Assembly (NCBI RefSeq): GCF_003576645.1
Contig: NC_044922.1
Coordinates: 2,163,054-2,227,053, forward strand
Source of the DNA: Ipomoea triloba
Lineage: Eukaryota > Streptophyta > Magnoliopsida > Solanales > Convolvulaceae
Length of the DNA: 64,000 nucleotides
Reading direction: 5' to 3'
In this document: positions 13,001 to 26,942 of the stretch, piece after piece
How positions within the stretch are numbered: position 1 is the first letter of the stretch
How the letters are laid out: each line of letters opens with the position of its first letter
Made by a program: the position numbers and the translations under genes
Notes under the pieces: generated by a model
Database searches by the model: none
Told to the model about the DNA's origin: nothing
Seen by the model: the letters and a program-made list of their open reading frames with translations, nothing else

Positions 13001-15277
13001 GGAAATCCTGGATTATTTGCAGTAAAGTTATAAATAAAAGCTACTATAGAGTCGGAGAAAAATAACAGAAGATTCTTTTATGGAGGCAAGGCTAACCAGT
13101 GCTTTTGAATTGTTGAAAAGAGGTTGAAGATGCACCAAAGAGATTTGAGCCAGCGGCAGCTGATCTATCATATGACTGAGAATTGAGCTGCTGTTTATCA
13201 GCTGACAAAGATGCTCTACTTGCACTTACCTTCTGGTGATCTTCTCGCAGGAGAATTCTTTTTACAGTTGTCTTGGAAGGCTCAAAACTAGCCCAGCTCT
13301 GCATGCAGAGCAGTAAGATTGGCACAATAAAAATATATTATAAATTTTTGTATTTTAAAAAAATTTATATGTATTATTAAATAATTATTAAAATATCTAG
13401 CAGTAGAACCCAGGTCAGGTCACAGATCAATTTACAGTTTGACTTTAATAACATTGTTTATAAGTGCTCATCTATCTGTTTATTGTATTTCTAATTCATC
13501 CACTAATTGGAAAGAGGTGCATTTGGAATACTATATATACACCCTGAAGATTGCACAGAAAAATATCTACTTTCAAAAATAGTGATGGTTAAAAGATATC
13601 CTCGAATTAGTCCATCAAAACAATATTTCATTATTCAAAATGATTATGGATAATTGGATATAGAGGATATTACCCGATCCAAAGAATCTCGACGCCTCCT
13701 TGCTGTTTCTGGTTCAGAACTCTTTGCAGCATCCATTTGCTTTCTCAAGGACTGCTCTTTAGCAGCAAAAGAAACAGATCTTTCCCTGTTCAATGGGGTA
13801 CTCAAAACCATTTCCTTAGCTGGAGTGCTGTAAGCAGTGTCATCATAAGACAGTCCAATTGTTTCAAACAATTCCTTTCTAACATTACGCCTGTCTGTAG
13901 AAGAATCTATGTTCAAATCAGCTATCAGTTTTGAGAGGCTTCCAGAGAGCTGCTCTGCTACTGCTAGTTGTGCATTCACTGTGTCACGTAAGCTGTGCAA
14001 GGACTGGACATTCCTGCAGTGCAAATAACATGACATAGTCATGTCAAAACTATCCACATATTCATTCATTTATTTAATTTTTGTTTGTCTTCAAGCACCA
14101 TTTTAGTTTTCCGCATAAGGAGCATAGATTTACTCCAGCAAATAAAGAAAATGTCAAAACTAAAATGATTTCTTTATATTGCCTGATAAAGACATAAAGT
14201 AGAAGGGTGTTACTAACTTGAGATAAAGTTAAGCATCTTCAGAAGACTAAGGAGACATTAACCATCTTACCTTCCTTGCCCATGCTTGCTTTGGGAAGCT
14301 CTACGATTCATTTGCATCCCATCACTTCCGCCAAAAGTATTTAGTTCAAGAATGTTGAAGTGCCTTTCCAACTCAATGAGTTGATTGGTTAAGACCTGAA
14401 AAAGGAAGAATGTAAAAACATCATGAAATCTTAAAAGGAGGGATTTATCATCCTGAAAATTCAACCCCTTATCACCTTGTTCATATCTCTTATATGTTCC
14501 TGCTTCAAGTCAAGTTCAGAACTTAATTTCTGGCGACTCCAGAGATCCAAATATCGGCTATCAGTGGCCTGCTTGAAAATGCCCTCCATGTATACTTTCT
14601 TTGCCAAAACTGGAAATTTTATGCAGGCGTAAACCAATTTCAAAGAGATTCAAATATTTATTTGCCAAAAAAGTGAATAACAGAAACACAAATAATCTTG
14701 TCTGAATTCAGGCATATCAAATGGATATAAATATACAAAAGTTTCATGACTATGCTAAAAAATTTTAGATTATGGATGCATATCATCATTTAAGCGTTAG
14801 AATTCATTCTACCAGTAAGCAATCTATCCAACAGGAGCAATGAAAAACTGTAAAGAGTAATAAGTTAATATAGCTTAATCATCAGTATGTACCTTTTACT
14901 GTCTTATCAAGGAGGAGCTGGATCTCTCCTTGCCGCTCATCCATTATTCCCTGCAATTTGGAGATGAAAAAGAATTGAGATTCAAAACCATAACTGAAAT
15001 ATGATGAACTTATAAACAAATAGTCAAAGACAGACTCCAAAGTTGCATAGAGGATATTGAAGTAATGAAATATGAATTTCTATGTGGAGTATACAATTAT
15101 TATGACTAAAGTAGAAAGATATTTTTTAAATTAATAAAATCAAAGCTTACCCTCCACAGCCTGCACCTATCAGAAAGAGCCTGTATGCCTTTTTCTAAAG
15201 TTATAACTGAATTCTCCTGGCTAGCAATGGATGCATCCATAAAACCCCCTTCACCTTCTATCCCTTCTAGAAGGTCA
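10020..15277 (-). pseudogene. Second copy of the NUP214 3' half (probably artefactual)
   Basis: Repeats the last eight exons of NUP214: the terminal exon 10020-10138, the FG exon 10796-12748, then 13097-13298, 13674-14013, 14271-14395, 14476-14609 and 14893-14950. An eighth exon begins at 15151 and is cut off by the N at 15278. No start codon, propeller region or promoter belongs to this copy. It is indistinguishable from 15868-21125, so it should not be counted as a separate gene unless long reads prove a real duplication. If real, it would be a promoterless fragment encoding only part of the coiled coil plus the FG tail. Confidence 0.85.
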
Positions 15278-15278
15278 N
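15278..15278. other. Ambiguous base at the duplication junction
   Basis: A single N separates a truncated NUP214 exon from a 22-T run that opens the second copy. It marks a contig joint rather than biological sequence. Confidence 0.9.
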
Positions 15279-15867
15279 TTTTTTTTTTTTTTTTTTTTTT
15301 GTGAACACTTTTTCCTTTTCTAGCTATGATCAATTGTTGCCAGGCAAATCATGGTTCACATTGTAAAGTATTGATATATAGTGCAAATTTATTTTTAATG
15401 TATTATATGAATATGAATCTATAATACATTAAAAATGAACTTTTAATATACTAAAAATGAATACATATTAGTGAATAGTGATCCACCCACATTGCAATTT
15501 AAACCATAATTTGCTGAGGAGATTGCTGTGTTTTTCATCTCCTGAATCTGGAGTTGAATGAATGCAAAACACACCGGAAAGCAAGGATGCAAGTTAAGAG
15601 GACGCAATCCCATTATGCTTATAGTCTATTTCCATTTGCATTTCCATTCTGTATGAAAACAAAGAAACTAAGTATGGTACTGTCACAATAGCTTATAGCT
15701 TCAAGGAAAATGATAGGTGTGTATACAAAATGCAATTGAAGCCTTGATGATTTCGATGGGTTGGTACACTAGTGCAATTTCTACAATTAAGCAGAAGAAC
15801 AGATTGCCAAAAACATTGCAGTAATAACAAAATCACAGCCACCCAACCCATGTTGATAATTCCTTCA

Positions 15868-18800
15868 CTATTTTCTCATCTGTGTGAAGAGTTGAGATGG
15901 GGGTCTTGCAGCAACTGAACTGTTACCAAATGCAGAGAAGCCTGCAGCTGTGCCTTGTTGGCTGCTAAAACCTCCAAACCCACCACCTATATCATTTGTC
16001 ATAGCAAAATCAGAAATAAGTTGAGCAGGGAAGTAATCGTGTGGATGGAAATTAGGCATCATCATAGCAACACACACACATGACACACCCCATCAAATCA
16101 TGTAAAAAATAGTTTATGGCTACTCCTTATGTTTTATCAAATTAAATATTAACTCTCTTCTAGGCCCATATATTCTCTCAGCAATGCTTATACCATGGAC
16201 CAGGGTTCATGTAGCAAGATGGTCCCCCGATAAAAGTTCATTTTTAATATACTGCATGTTCAGTTTTAGTTTATTACAAGTTCATTTTTACTTGCAATAT
16301 ACTAAAAATGAACTTGTAGATATAAAAAATGAAGCTTTATCAAGGTCCACCTTGCAAGGTGGACCCCTTAGGTGCACAATGATATATTTGGCTTCTCTAC
16401 AAGACTTGGTCAATTTTCTTGTGATGTTGGTCACTCATATTCTCATGGATAAAATGTCTTGTAAGAAAGACTGTAACCCAAACTATTAGATGAATACTAA
16501 AATACTTCATCCTCTCCCCATTACCGAGATACACCTTTGAGTAGGAAATTCAGTTTCAGGGAGGAGAATGCCAATTTTCAGACCCACTGAGATAATCATC
16601 CCCAACAAAACAAGACTAACACAGCTGAGAGATTACAACATACCAGCAGCACCGAAAGCACTTGCAGTTGGGGTTGCAGCAGCAGCAAATCCACCAGCCC
16701 CAGCGGCACCAGCGAACCCACCAGCCCCAGTGGTGGCAGCAGCAGCAAACCCACCGCCAGCAGAAGCTAAATTAGAAAATCCACCACCCACAGCCGAGAC
16801 CCCACTAAACCCACCTCCAAAACTGCCACCAGAATTGTTGCTTATAAAACTGGTACCAAAACCACTCGCAGATGCAGAACCACTTGCAGCTAGTCCAGCA
16901 CCGAACTGTCTTGACTGTCCAAAAGCACCAAGGACGGATCCCAAAGCTTGCTGTCCTGATCCAATTTGGGCTGGTTGACCAAACCCACTTCCAGTAGGAG
17001 CTTGACTTACATTACTGGTAGTAAAGCCACCAGAAAAGCTACCAAGGCTTGGAGGCTGTGGTGGCTGTAGTGATGGGAAACTAAAAGATGCTGGTCTAAA
17101 TAGCTCACCACTAGGAGCTGTCATTGTGAAGGTAGAGCTTGTTGGAGTTGGAGTGTTATTAGACAATGAGGTACCAAATATATTAGGCTTTGCAGCAGCT
17201 ACAGTAGTGGGACCTCCAATTCCAAACCCAGCTAGGTTGCCTAATGTCTGCTCAGTTGCCTGATTGGTCTCAGGAGCTACCTCTTCCATCTCATCCTCGT
17301 CTATGAATGCATCAGTATTCTCATTCTTTTCCCCACTGGCACTTTGAGAAGTTGATACAGCTGTCGATGGAGAAACTGCTGCATCAAATGACTGTTCCTG
17401 TATCACATTCAATCCCACACCCAAGGTAGGACTTGAAAGGCTAGCTGAGCTCATCTGACTTCCAGATTGTAAGTTTTCTGAATGTCCATTTATTGATGAT
17501 GATTGGACCAAGAATCCAACTGGTGACTTGGATGTACCAATAGATGACTCGGGCTGTGAAGTCAAAGCCTCTGTCTTGGGTGTACCATTTGGAAGGGAAG
17601 GTGTTGTTGCAGAATTTGTATCATCTTTTGAATCAATATTGGAAGTAGGGAGTTGAGACAATGATTTAGGATCAGATTTTTTACTCTCAGGAATAATGGG
17701 TGATGAGCCCACTTTCTGAAAATTCGGAAAATGAAAGGCAGAATTTGTTTGAGAAGCACCTGACGACTGAGATAGTGAGATCATTTGATTGGAATCAGAA
17801 CTGGCTTTCAAAATGGATGAAAATTTATCTGATGTTAGTTCACTTGATGAGGTTGGTGTATTTGCTCCTGGTGAAGAAGTGGAAGATATTGATGGTAAAC
17901 TGACTTTTGCAGGTGAAGGGGAACCAAACAATGCAGTAGACATTGATGGTAAATTGAATTTTGAGACTGATGGGGAACTAAATGATGAAGTAGATAGTGA
18001 CGAAAAATCGGCTTTTGAAGGTAACGAAGAACTCACAGATTGAACAGAAGTAGATATTGAGGTTCCACCAGCCTGACTTCTATTTAGCAAAATTTCTGAG
18101 GCCATTGCATTCCCAGGGAGGTTAAATGCTGGATCAGTAACAGTTGCAGGAGAGAAGGAAAAGCCAGAACTAGTCTTTAATTCAGTTGGCATAAATCCTC
18201 TTGCTATCGGTACATTCTTCTGATCTCTGACCGTTAAATTGGTATCAACCAGCTGTCTACCATCAGGGTTCTGACTGTCCAGGGAAACCTTCAGTGGTAT
18301 TGGAGACTCTGATCGCAAAGTAGAGTTTGTCATCAGATGTGGTTTGGTTTCAGATTGCTGAATGAATTTTGAGTGACCTAGTGCCAAATTCCCAGTAAGA
18401 GTGTTGCTGGTTGAATTTTCATTAGTTAATTTGCCACTTTCCCTAGAAATGCTTTGACCAGAAACAGTTGACTTGGTTTGAGCCAGCGGTGAAATTGAAA
18501 AATTTCTCCCTGATGAAAGTTGCTCTGTGGGTTTTCCAAGGCCATCAGCCCATTGGGAAGAAGTGGGACTTCTACTAGATAGTTTTTCTGAGATGTCTGC
18601 AAATCCTGGATTATTTCCAGTGAAGTTATTAATCACAGCTATTATAGAGTTGGAGAAAAATAACAGAGAAGATTCTTTTATGGAGGCAAGGCTAACCAGT
18701 GCTTTTGAATTGTTGAAAAGAGGTTGAAGATGCCAGTGGTGAAATTGAAAAATTTCTAGCTGATGAAGGTTGCTCCGCAGGTTTTCCAAGGGCATCAGCC

Positions 18801-21800
18801 CATTGGGAAGAAGCGGGACTTCTACTAGATAGTTTTTCTGAGATATCCGGAAATCCTGGATTATTTGCAGTAAAGTTATAAATAAAAGCTACTATAGAGT
18901 CGGAGAAAAATAACAGAAGATTCTTTTATGGAGGCAAGGCTAACCAGTGCTTTTGAATTGTTGAAAAGAGGTTGAAGATGCACCAAAGAGATTTGAGCCA
19001 GCGGCAGCTGATCTATCATATGACTGAGAATTGAGCTGCTGTTTATCAGCTGACAAAGATGCTCTACTTGCACTTACCTTCTGGTGATCTTCTCGCAGGA
19101 GAATTCTTTTTACAGTTGTCTTGGAAGGCTCAAAACTAGCCCAGCTCTGCATGCAGAGCAGTAAGATTGGCACAATAAAAATATATTATAAATTTTTGTA
19201 TTTTAAAAAAATTTATATGTATTATTAAATAATTATTAAAATATCTAGCAGTAGAACCCAGGTCAGGTCACAGATCAATTTACAGTTTGACTTTAATAAC
19301 ATTGTTTATAAGTGCTCATCTATCTGTTTATTGTATTTCTAATTCATCCACTAATTGGAAAGAGGTGCATTTGGAATACTATATATACACCCTGAAGATT
19401 GCACAGAAAAATATCTACTTTCAAAAATAGTGATGGTTAAAAGATATCCTCGAATTAGTCCATCAAAACAATATTTCATTATTCAAAATGATTATGGATA
19501 ATTGGATATAGAGGATATTACCCGATCCAAAGAATCTCGACGCCTCCTTGCTGTTTCTGGTTCAGAACTCTTTGCAGCATCCATTTGCTTTCTCAAGGAC
19601 TGCTCTTTAGCAGCAAAAGAAACAGATCTTTCCCTGTTCAATGGGGTACTCAAAACCATTTCCTTAGCTGGAGTGCTGTAAGCAGTGTCATCATAAGACA
19701 GTCCAATTGTTTCAAACAATTCCTTTCTAACATTACGCCTGTCTGTAGAAGAATCTATGTTCAAATCAGCTATCAGTTTTGAGAGGCTTCCAGAGAGCTG
19801 CTCTGCTACTGCTAGTTGTGCATTCACTGTGTCACGTAAGCTGTGCAAGGACTGGACATTCCTGCAGTGCAAATAACATGACATAGTCATGTCAAAACTA
19901 TCCACATATTCATTCATTTATTTAATTTTTGTTTGTCTTCAAGCACCATTTTAGTTTTCCGCATAAGGAGCATAGATTTACTCCAGCAAATAAAGAAAAT
20001 GTCAAAACTAAAATGATTTCTTTATATTGCCTGATAAAGACATAAAGTAGAAGGGTGTTACTAACTTGAGATAAAGTTAAGCATCTTCAGAAGACTAAGG
20101 AGACATTAACCATCTTACCTTCCTTGCCCATGCTTGCTTTGGGAAGCTCTACGATTCATTTGCATCCCATCACTTCCGCCAAAAGTATTTAGTTCAAGAA
20201 TGTTGAAGTGCCTTTCCAACTCAATGAGTTGATTGGTTAAGACCTGAAAAAGGAAGAATGTAAAAACATCATGAAATCTTAAAAGGAGGGATTTATCATC
20301 CTGAAAATTCAACCCCTTATCACCTTGTTCATATCTCTTATATGTTCCTGCTTCAAGTCAAGTTCAGAACTTAATTTCTGGCGACTCCAGAGATCCAAAT
20401 ATCGGCTATCAGTGGCCTGCTTGAAAATGCCCTCCATGTATACTTTCTTTGCCAAAACTGGAAATTTTATGCAGGCGTAAACCAATTTCAAAGAGATTCA
20501 AATATTTATTTGCCAAAAAAGTGAATAACAGAAACACAAATAATCTTGTCTGAATTCAGGCATATCAAATGGATATAAATATACAAAAGTTTCATGACTA
20601 TGCTAAAAAATTTTAGATTATGGATGCATATCATCATTTAAGCGTTAGAATTCATTCTACCAGTAAGCAATCTATCCAACAGGAGCAATGAAAAACTGTA
20701 AAGAGTAATAAGTTAATATAGCTTAATCATCAGTATGTACCTTTTACTGTCTTATCAAGGAGGAGCTGGATCTCTCCTTGCCGCTCATCCATTATTCCCT
20801 GCAATTTGGAGATGAAAAAGAATTGAGATTCAAAACCATAACTGAAATATGATGAACTTATAAACAAATAGTCAAAGACAGACTCCAAAGTTGCATAGAG
20901 GATATTGAAGTAATGAAATATGAATTTCTATGTGGAGTATACAATTATTATGACTAAAGTAGAAAGATATTTTTTAAATTAATAAAATCAAAGCTTACCC
21001 TCCACAGCCTGCACCTATCAGAAAGAGCCTGTATGCCTTTTTCTAAAGTTATAACTGAATTCTCCTGGCTAGCAATGGATGCATCCATAAAACCCCCTTC
21101 ACCTTCTATCCCTTCTAGAAGGTCATCCAGTTTTCTGGCCATTTCTTCAACCTGAGGAAAGGTGTAAATATAACTATGCACATATCTCAAGTCTCAACCA
21201 TATGTAAAGAGGTAGAAACTAATAACTCTGCAAGAAACATAACATTATGAAGGCACCTTAAAGCAAAGATAAATCTGATACACTCAGATGCTCAGTACGC
21301 AGTAATTTAGGAAATACCAGAAGAGAACAATATCTCAAATACCAGCATATAAGATGACTATAAAGGATATGTAGGTAAAACATTTTCTATAAATATTAAG
21401 ACATAAATCCAAGAGCTTGATCTGAAAGGGTAATATTATCCCCGAATGCTATTCCCAACAATAATCAACAAGAATGAGATCAATAGAATCAGAACAAAGT
21501 AACGGTGCTTAGCTTTCCTGCCATAGTTTAAAGGGTACTTCTTGCAACTCTCATACAGCAAAAGGCGTACAAAAATGTCAACAGTAAAAGTTAGGGGTCA
21601 AATGATCTATATGCTAACATGGGATAACAAAGTACCCAAGCAATTTATTTTAATAGATCATAAATAACTTACGCTGCGAAACTGCTTGGACGGTATTCTT
21701 TCAGAAGCATCTCTTGCAGGTTGAAGCTTTGAAGGCTTTTGCAATGAAATGTTTTGCTGCAACAAAGATGATGACTTAATGCTCTCAGCCCAAGGCATGA

Positions 21801-24800
21801 CTTTTTGCTTAGAAGAATCAACTGAGGTTGAGTGGGCCTGAGTCCATGGAGAACTTTGGGGATGACCTCCAGATAAAGAGAGTGTAGTTCTATCAGAATT
21901 ACCAGCAACTTTTTGTTGAATGTTACCAAAGGTTTGTAAGGGAGATCTTTCATCACTTTTTAGGGTGCCAGTAAAAGACGCAGCATTAGAAAAACCAGTT
22001 GATTGTGTCCTCCCTTGCACCCCCATAGCATGTCCTGTTTGCATACTTTTTCCAAATGATTGGCTGTAATTGTTTGAGGTTTTCACTGAAGCAGAACCTA
22101 TACTAGTCTTGGCTTCAACTGTTGTATGAACTGCTTTCATACTTAAACTGTTGCCTAGAGTTTCTGGATTTGCAGGCTGAGATGCATTCACTGATGAATG
22201 TTTCAAATTTTCATCTTGTTTCCCAAACATAGGTGATTGCAATCCAACCCTATCTTGGCTTAGCTTCATAAAAGGGAGTTTATGCTGATCCTCACTCCCT
22301 AAGTTCAGAAGTGGTTTGGGCCCCTGATTGCTGGTCCTAATATCATCTTGGGAAAGCACAGATGGCAGGGTCCCTGAAGCAGAACCTATACTAGTCTTGG
22401 CTTCAACGGCTGTATGAACTGCTTTCATCCTTAAACTGTTACCTAGAGTTTCTGGGTTTGCAGGCTGAGATGCATTCACTGATGAATGTTTCAAATTTTC
22501 ATCTTGTTTCCCAAACATAGGTGATTGCAATCCATCCCTATCTTGGCTTGGCTTCATAACAGGTGATTGCAATCCATCCCTATCTTGGCTTGGCTTCATA
22601 ACAGGGAGTTTATGCTGATCCCTATCTTGGCTTGGCTTCATAACAGGGAGTTTATGCTGATCCTCACTCCCTAAGTTCAGAAGTGGTTTGGGTCCCTGAT
22701 TGCTGGTCCTAATATCATCTTGGGAAAGCACAGATGGTGAGGTCCCTGAAGCAGAACCTATACTAGTCTTGGCTTCAACTGCTGTATGAACTGCTTTCAT
22801 ACTTAAACTGTTACCTAGAGTTTCTGGGTTTGCAGGCTGAGATGCATTCACTGATGAATGTTTCAAATTTTCATCTTGTTTCCCAAACACAGGTGATTGC
22901 AATCCATCCCTATCTTGGCTTGGCTTCATAACAGGGAGTTTATGCTGATCCTCACTCCCTAAGTTCAGAAGTGGTTTGGGTCCCTGATTGCTGGTCCTAA
23001 TATCCTCTTGGGAAAGCACAGATGGTTGGGTACCCTGTTGAGCAACTCCTGCAGCTTTTATATCTGATTCGCTTATATTTAGTTCTTTAGATTTCATCCC
23101 CGTGCCTTCTACATCTTTTATCTGAACTTCAGAAGCAACATGATCAGATAGCGCCACTGTAGAAGTATGCTCTTTTTCATCAAAACAGGTAAAGATTGGT
23201 GATGTAGCTGAGGCACCTGCAGCACTACAGAGAAATTGTTCCAAATTCTTGAGAAAAAGATGCTTTGTATCGCTAGCAAAAGTAGCGTGCCACCAAGGCA
23301 AATGAAAATATAATGAAATTACAAGTACAAGAAGGGCGGAGTACCTAGCAAAGTGAAAAGCTGAAAGCCTTCCATCACCAGCAAGACAAAGAAGAACACA
23401 GCAGGGTGAAACCTCTTTTTCTTCTTCTCCAAGCAACAGTTTGAGTCCTTTCTGTTGGGAAATCTTGTCAATGGCAAGCCCCAAGACCAAAATATCATCT
23501 CCAGATTCTGAAACACCAGAAAATAAAGCATGATATTAGACAACTGTAGGAAAAAAGTTTCAAGGTGCAAATGGAGAGCCCAAAGAGGCAAAACACTTGA
23601 TTCAGAAAACATACAAAGTGGTCCCAGCCCTAAAAAATATTATTCCAATCAATCTAGTTAAAAACATTATTTAACCAACCTAGACAATTTACATTCTTTC
23701 ACTTTTGTAGGTTACATACTCAGATTAAGCACTGCAAATATATCAGATTGCAAAGTAAGATTTCATCAGGTTTTCAATATTATTTCTGAGAAGGGGGGAG
23801 AGAGAAGACCTTAAATAGATGGCATCAGTAGTGCATTTAAACTCTTCAGTTTACTGTAGAGAAATTCCTTTAGATAGACTACGGATAGTAGAGGGATTCG
23901 GGAACAAAACATACTCCATCTAACATCGTGAATTGACCAGAATTTAATTTCTTTATGAGAATCCAACATTCCATGCAAGACCAGAGCACCTCATTCTGTT
24001 CATTTATTTATAAAAATTAAAAAATTAAAAAAAAATTTAAAAAAAAAATTTAAAAAAACTCATTGAAATGCAGAAGTTGATCAAGATAAAAATATATAAA
24101 TCATGTTTAGATTACAGACTTGTTTGCTTGAGGTTGCACGCATACTTCTATCTCACACTTACAATTTGTTTTATACTCCATGAGTCCATGATTGCTGTTT
24201 AAGATTATGTTGTACTTTCAGAATCAGAACCTAGACAGACTAAAAGTGCATCTATACTCTGTTAGCTTAGATCTCATGTGAAGAGAGAGAGAGGAATGCC
24301 ATATCATTAATTCATTATACAGCTAATTACTCTGTAGCATTTAATGGAGACCAAAGGCATGGACAAATTGCACAAGTACACCCTTGCAATCTAAAACCAA
24401 TCTTCTTCAATGATTCACTCCCCTCAACTACTAGTAAAGGATACCAGTACTAATAGCCTGTTAACAACTTTTACTTATCAAAAAAGTCATGTCAAAACAT
24501 TTATTTCACTTTGATGATCAAACGGAATCCCCAAAAATTCACTTTTACTGTCTTTCAAGACTACAGTGTTTAGCAAAGAACAAAGGAGGAAGAGCCAAGG
24601 CACCAAGTGAAAATAAAAATAAATAAATAATTCCAATCCAAATATGACAGAAAATGTAAGTCATTCTGAAAGAAAATATGATCACCTTGAGCCTCAATTT
24701 TTGGAGACCAACTATCATTCAGAATTTCAATCATTGCAGCCTCATTTGTCCCCTCACCTACTGACCAACCAAATAATAAAATATGCTGTTCCAGATTCTT

Positions 24801-26897
24801 TCTATTGGCAACAAATGCAAGCCCACTGCATAACCAAACAAGGACTCAATGAGCAAAACCATTTGGACAACAGGACAAGAGCAAAGAAAATATATAGCAA
24901 TCCTCATTTGCTTGAAAAAAATAGAATAGTACTGAAGAAGAATATAATTGCAAATCACTAAACATGTCCTAAAGCAATAGGGTAAAAAGAAATACAATAT
25001 CAGTTGGACATGTCCTCCAGTGATATAGGATGAAAATAAATGCAAAATCAGCTGCATATTTCTTAATGGTGAAAAGGGTTCCAACTCTGTGAAATATAGA
25101 ATGTTCCCTTTGTCTGAACTAAGTCATGTTACTTTCATTTCTTCCATCCCAAACTGCTGCTCAATTTCCTAGAAAAGATTTCATTGAACTATAGACCTTA
25201 GGCACACATAATGTCAGACTCTTGGGAAGTAATTTAGTCATTGAAAAATAAAAATTAAGGCAAATTAGTAGAAGCTGAATTGTGAAAATTAAAGCATTTT
25301 CTAGCCCTACCTAACTAGTAGATTAGTTCAGCATAGTTCTAAGATGGGCAATAGTAAACTTGATGCATCCAAACAGCTCAAGAAGAGATCTTAAACTTCA
25401 AAAACTAAAACAAATAAATACATACTGATTATCTAAATAGCTAAAGAAGAGATGAGGTCCACTAGCCAAAGGAACAGCATCAGAACGAAAATCTGGAAAC
25501 ACATTAGTGAAGGACAGAACAACTGGCTTGGAGGAGTCCTGAAATTGGAAATTTGCAATTCAATTATTAATACATTGATTGATATTGTATACAAGCAAAA
25601 CCATCTAAGAATAGATAGCATCAGTCAAAATCATTTTAAGAATAAAATACAACATTATTGCTACTATATCATTAAAAACTTCTATGAAAGAAGTTAATGT
25701 TTAACATCAAATTTTGATAACAGAGACTGCATATTGAAGCTGCAATAAACTATAGGTCATGTTGTTTGGAGAAGGTGTTTTGTTGTGCCTGGAAAACATT
25801 ATATTCTGCCTTGATCAATGCAATACCACCATAAAAAAAGAAGAGTTTGTTGTGTTATGCAGCCTCTCATCACAATACTACCTAAGTTTGAGAAATTGCA
25901 TTTCCTGTTGTCAACATAAGAGTCTTTCCTCTCCTATGAATACATAGGCATGTACTATGTACTCTTATAGTCTTATACATACTACAAGAACAAGATAATA
26001 TTTGCAATATAACTATATTCTCAGATCACATCTTCACACATATTAGCTTCTGCTACTCAGGCGGATGGTGGCTTGCTACCGGCTGGACCTTCAAACCTTA
26101 AGTTCTTCAATTCCTTATTAGTCAACAAATACCTAAAAGGTATTTCTACCATTAGCTATTTCATTATGGCCTCATAAGAGTTCTAGACACAAATGCACTA
26201 AATCTTCCATAACACATTAGTATAAAATGAATCTAATTATGTATGTAATGAAAGAATTAGCATAATTTACATAAAATGGTTTCATTTGAGAGTAACTCAA
26301 CTTATCTCCAAAAAGAATTAGTATCACATGTTGCAAGCAAGAACGTGTTAGTATGCTACACTGATTTTAAAGGGCATTCTCTTCAAATTAAATCAAACTA
26401 ATGAAATTCTTTACTCACATCATCAATTTTACCATTCTTGCCTGTGATGACTTGCAAAGCATAAGTTTCCTCACCATCATCATTAACTTGAATGCATCCT
26501 AGCACAATACTATCAGGGCGAACCCATCTGACAGCATCCACTAATTCAAACAGCATAGTATAGCATGAGAGCACATTACAATTAGAGATTAATTTTTAAA
26601 AATATGAATTAGAAGGCCTATTAAAAATGACAGAAATCTTTACAGGCATACAAATTGGTAGAGCTGGGCATGAAACAGAACATGAAAAAGCTAATATGTA
26701 TCTGCTCCATAAATGCCTTTCTTACTGAATCAATACAACCTTATATATATATATATGTATATATGTATATATATATATATGTATATATGTATATATATAT
26801 ATGTATATATGTATATATATATATGTATATATGTATATATATATATGTATATATGTATATATATATATGTATATGTATATATATATATGTATATATG

Positions 26898-26942
<45 letters not shown>

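Larger units (their letters stand above)
9434..21125. repeat. 5.84-kb direct duplication joined by one N (probable assembly artefact)
   Basis: Copy 1 is 9434-15277 and copy 2 is 15279-21125, with an offset of 5848 bp. Every open frame inside has an identical twin in the other copy, and intron and spacer sequence I compared also matches. The single N at 15278 lies between the end of copy 1 (cut inside a NUP214 exon) and the poly-T that opens copy 2. Copy 1 is continuous with the true downstream flank (RHIP1 side), copy 2 with the true upstream exons. The simplest reading is two overlapping contig ends joined without merging. Confidence 0.9.

Noticed and set aside
9434..21125. A genuine recent segmental duplication of NUP214
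   Set aside because: The N joint, truncation mid-exon, lack of visible divergence even in introns and a second joint of the same kind make an assembly overlap far more likely. Not excluded without reads.
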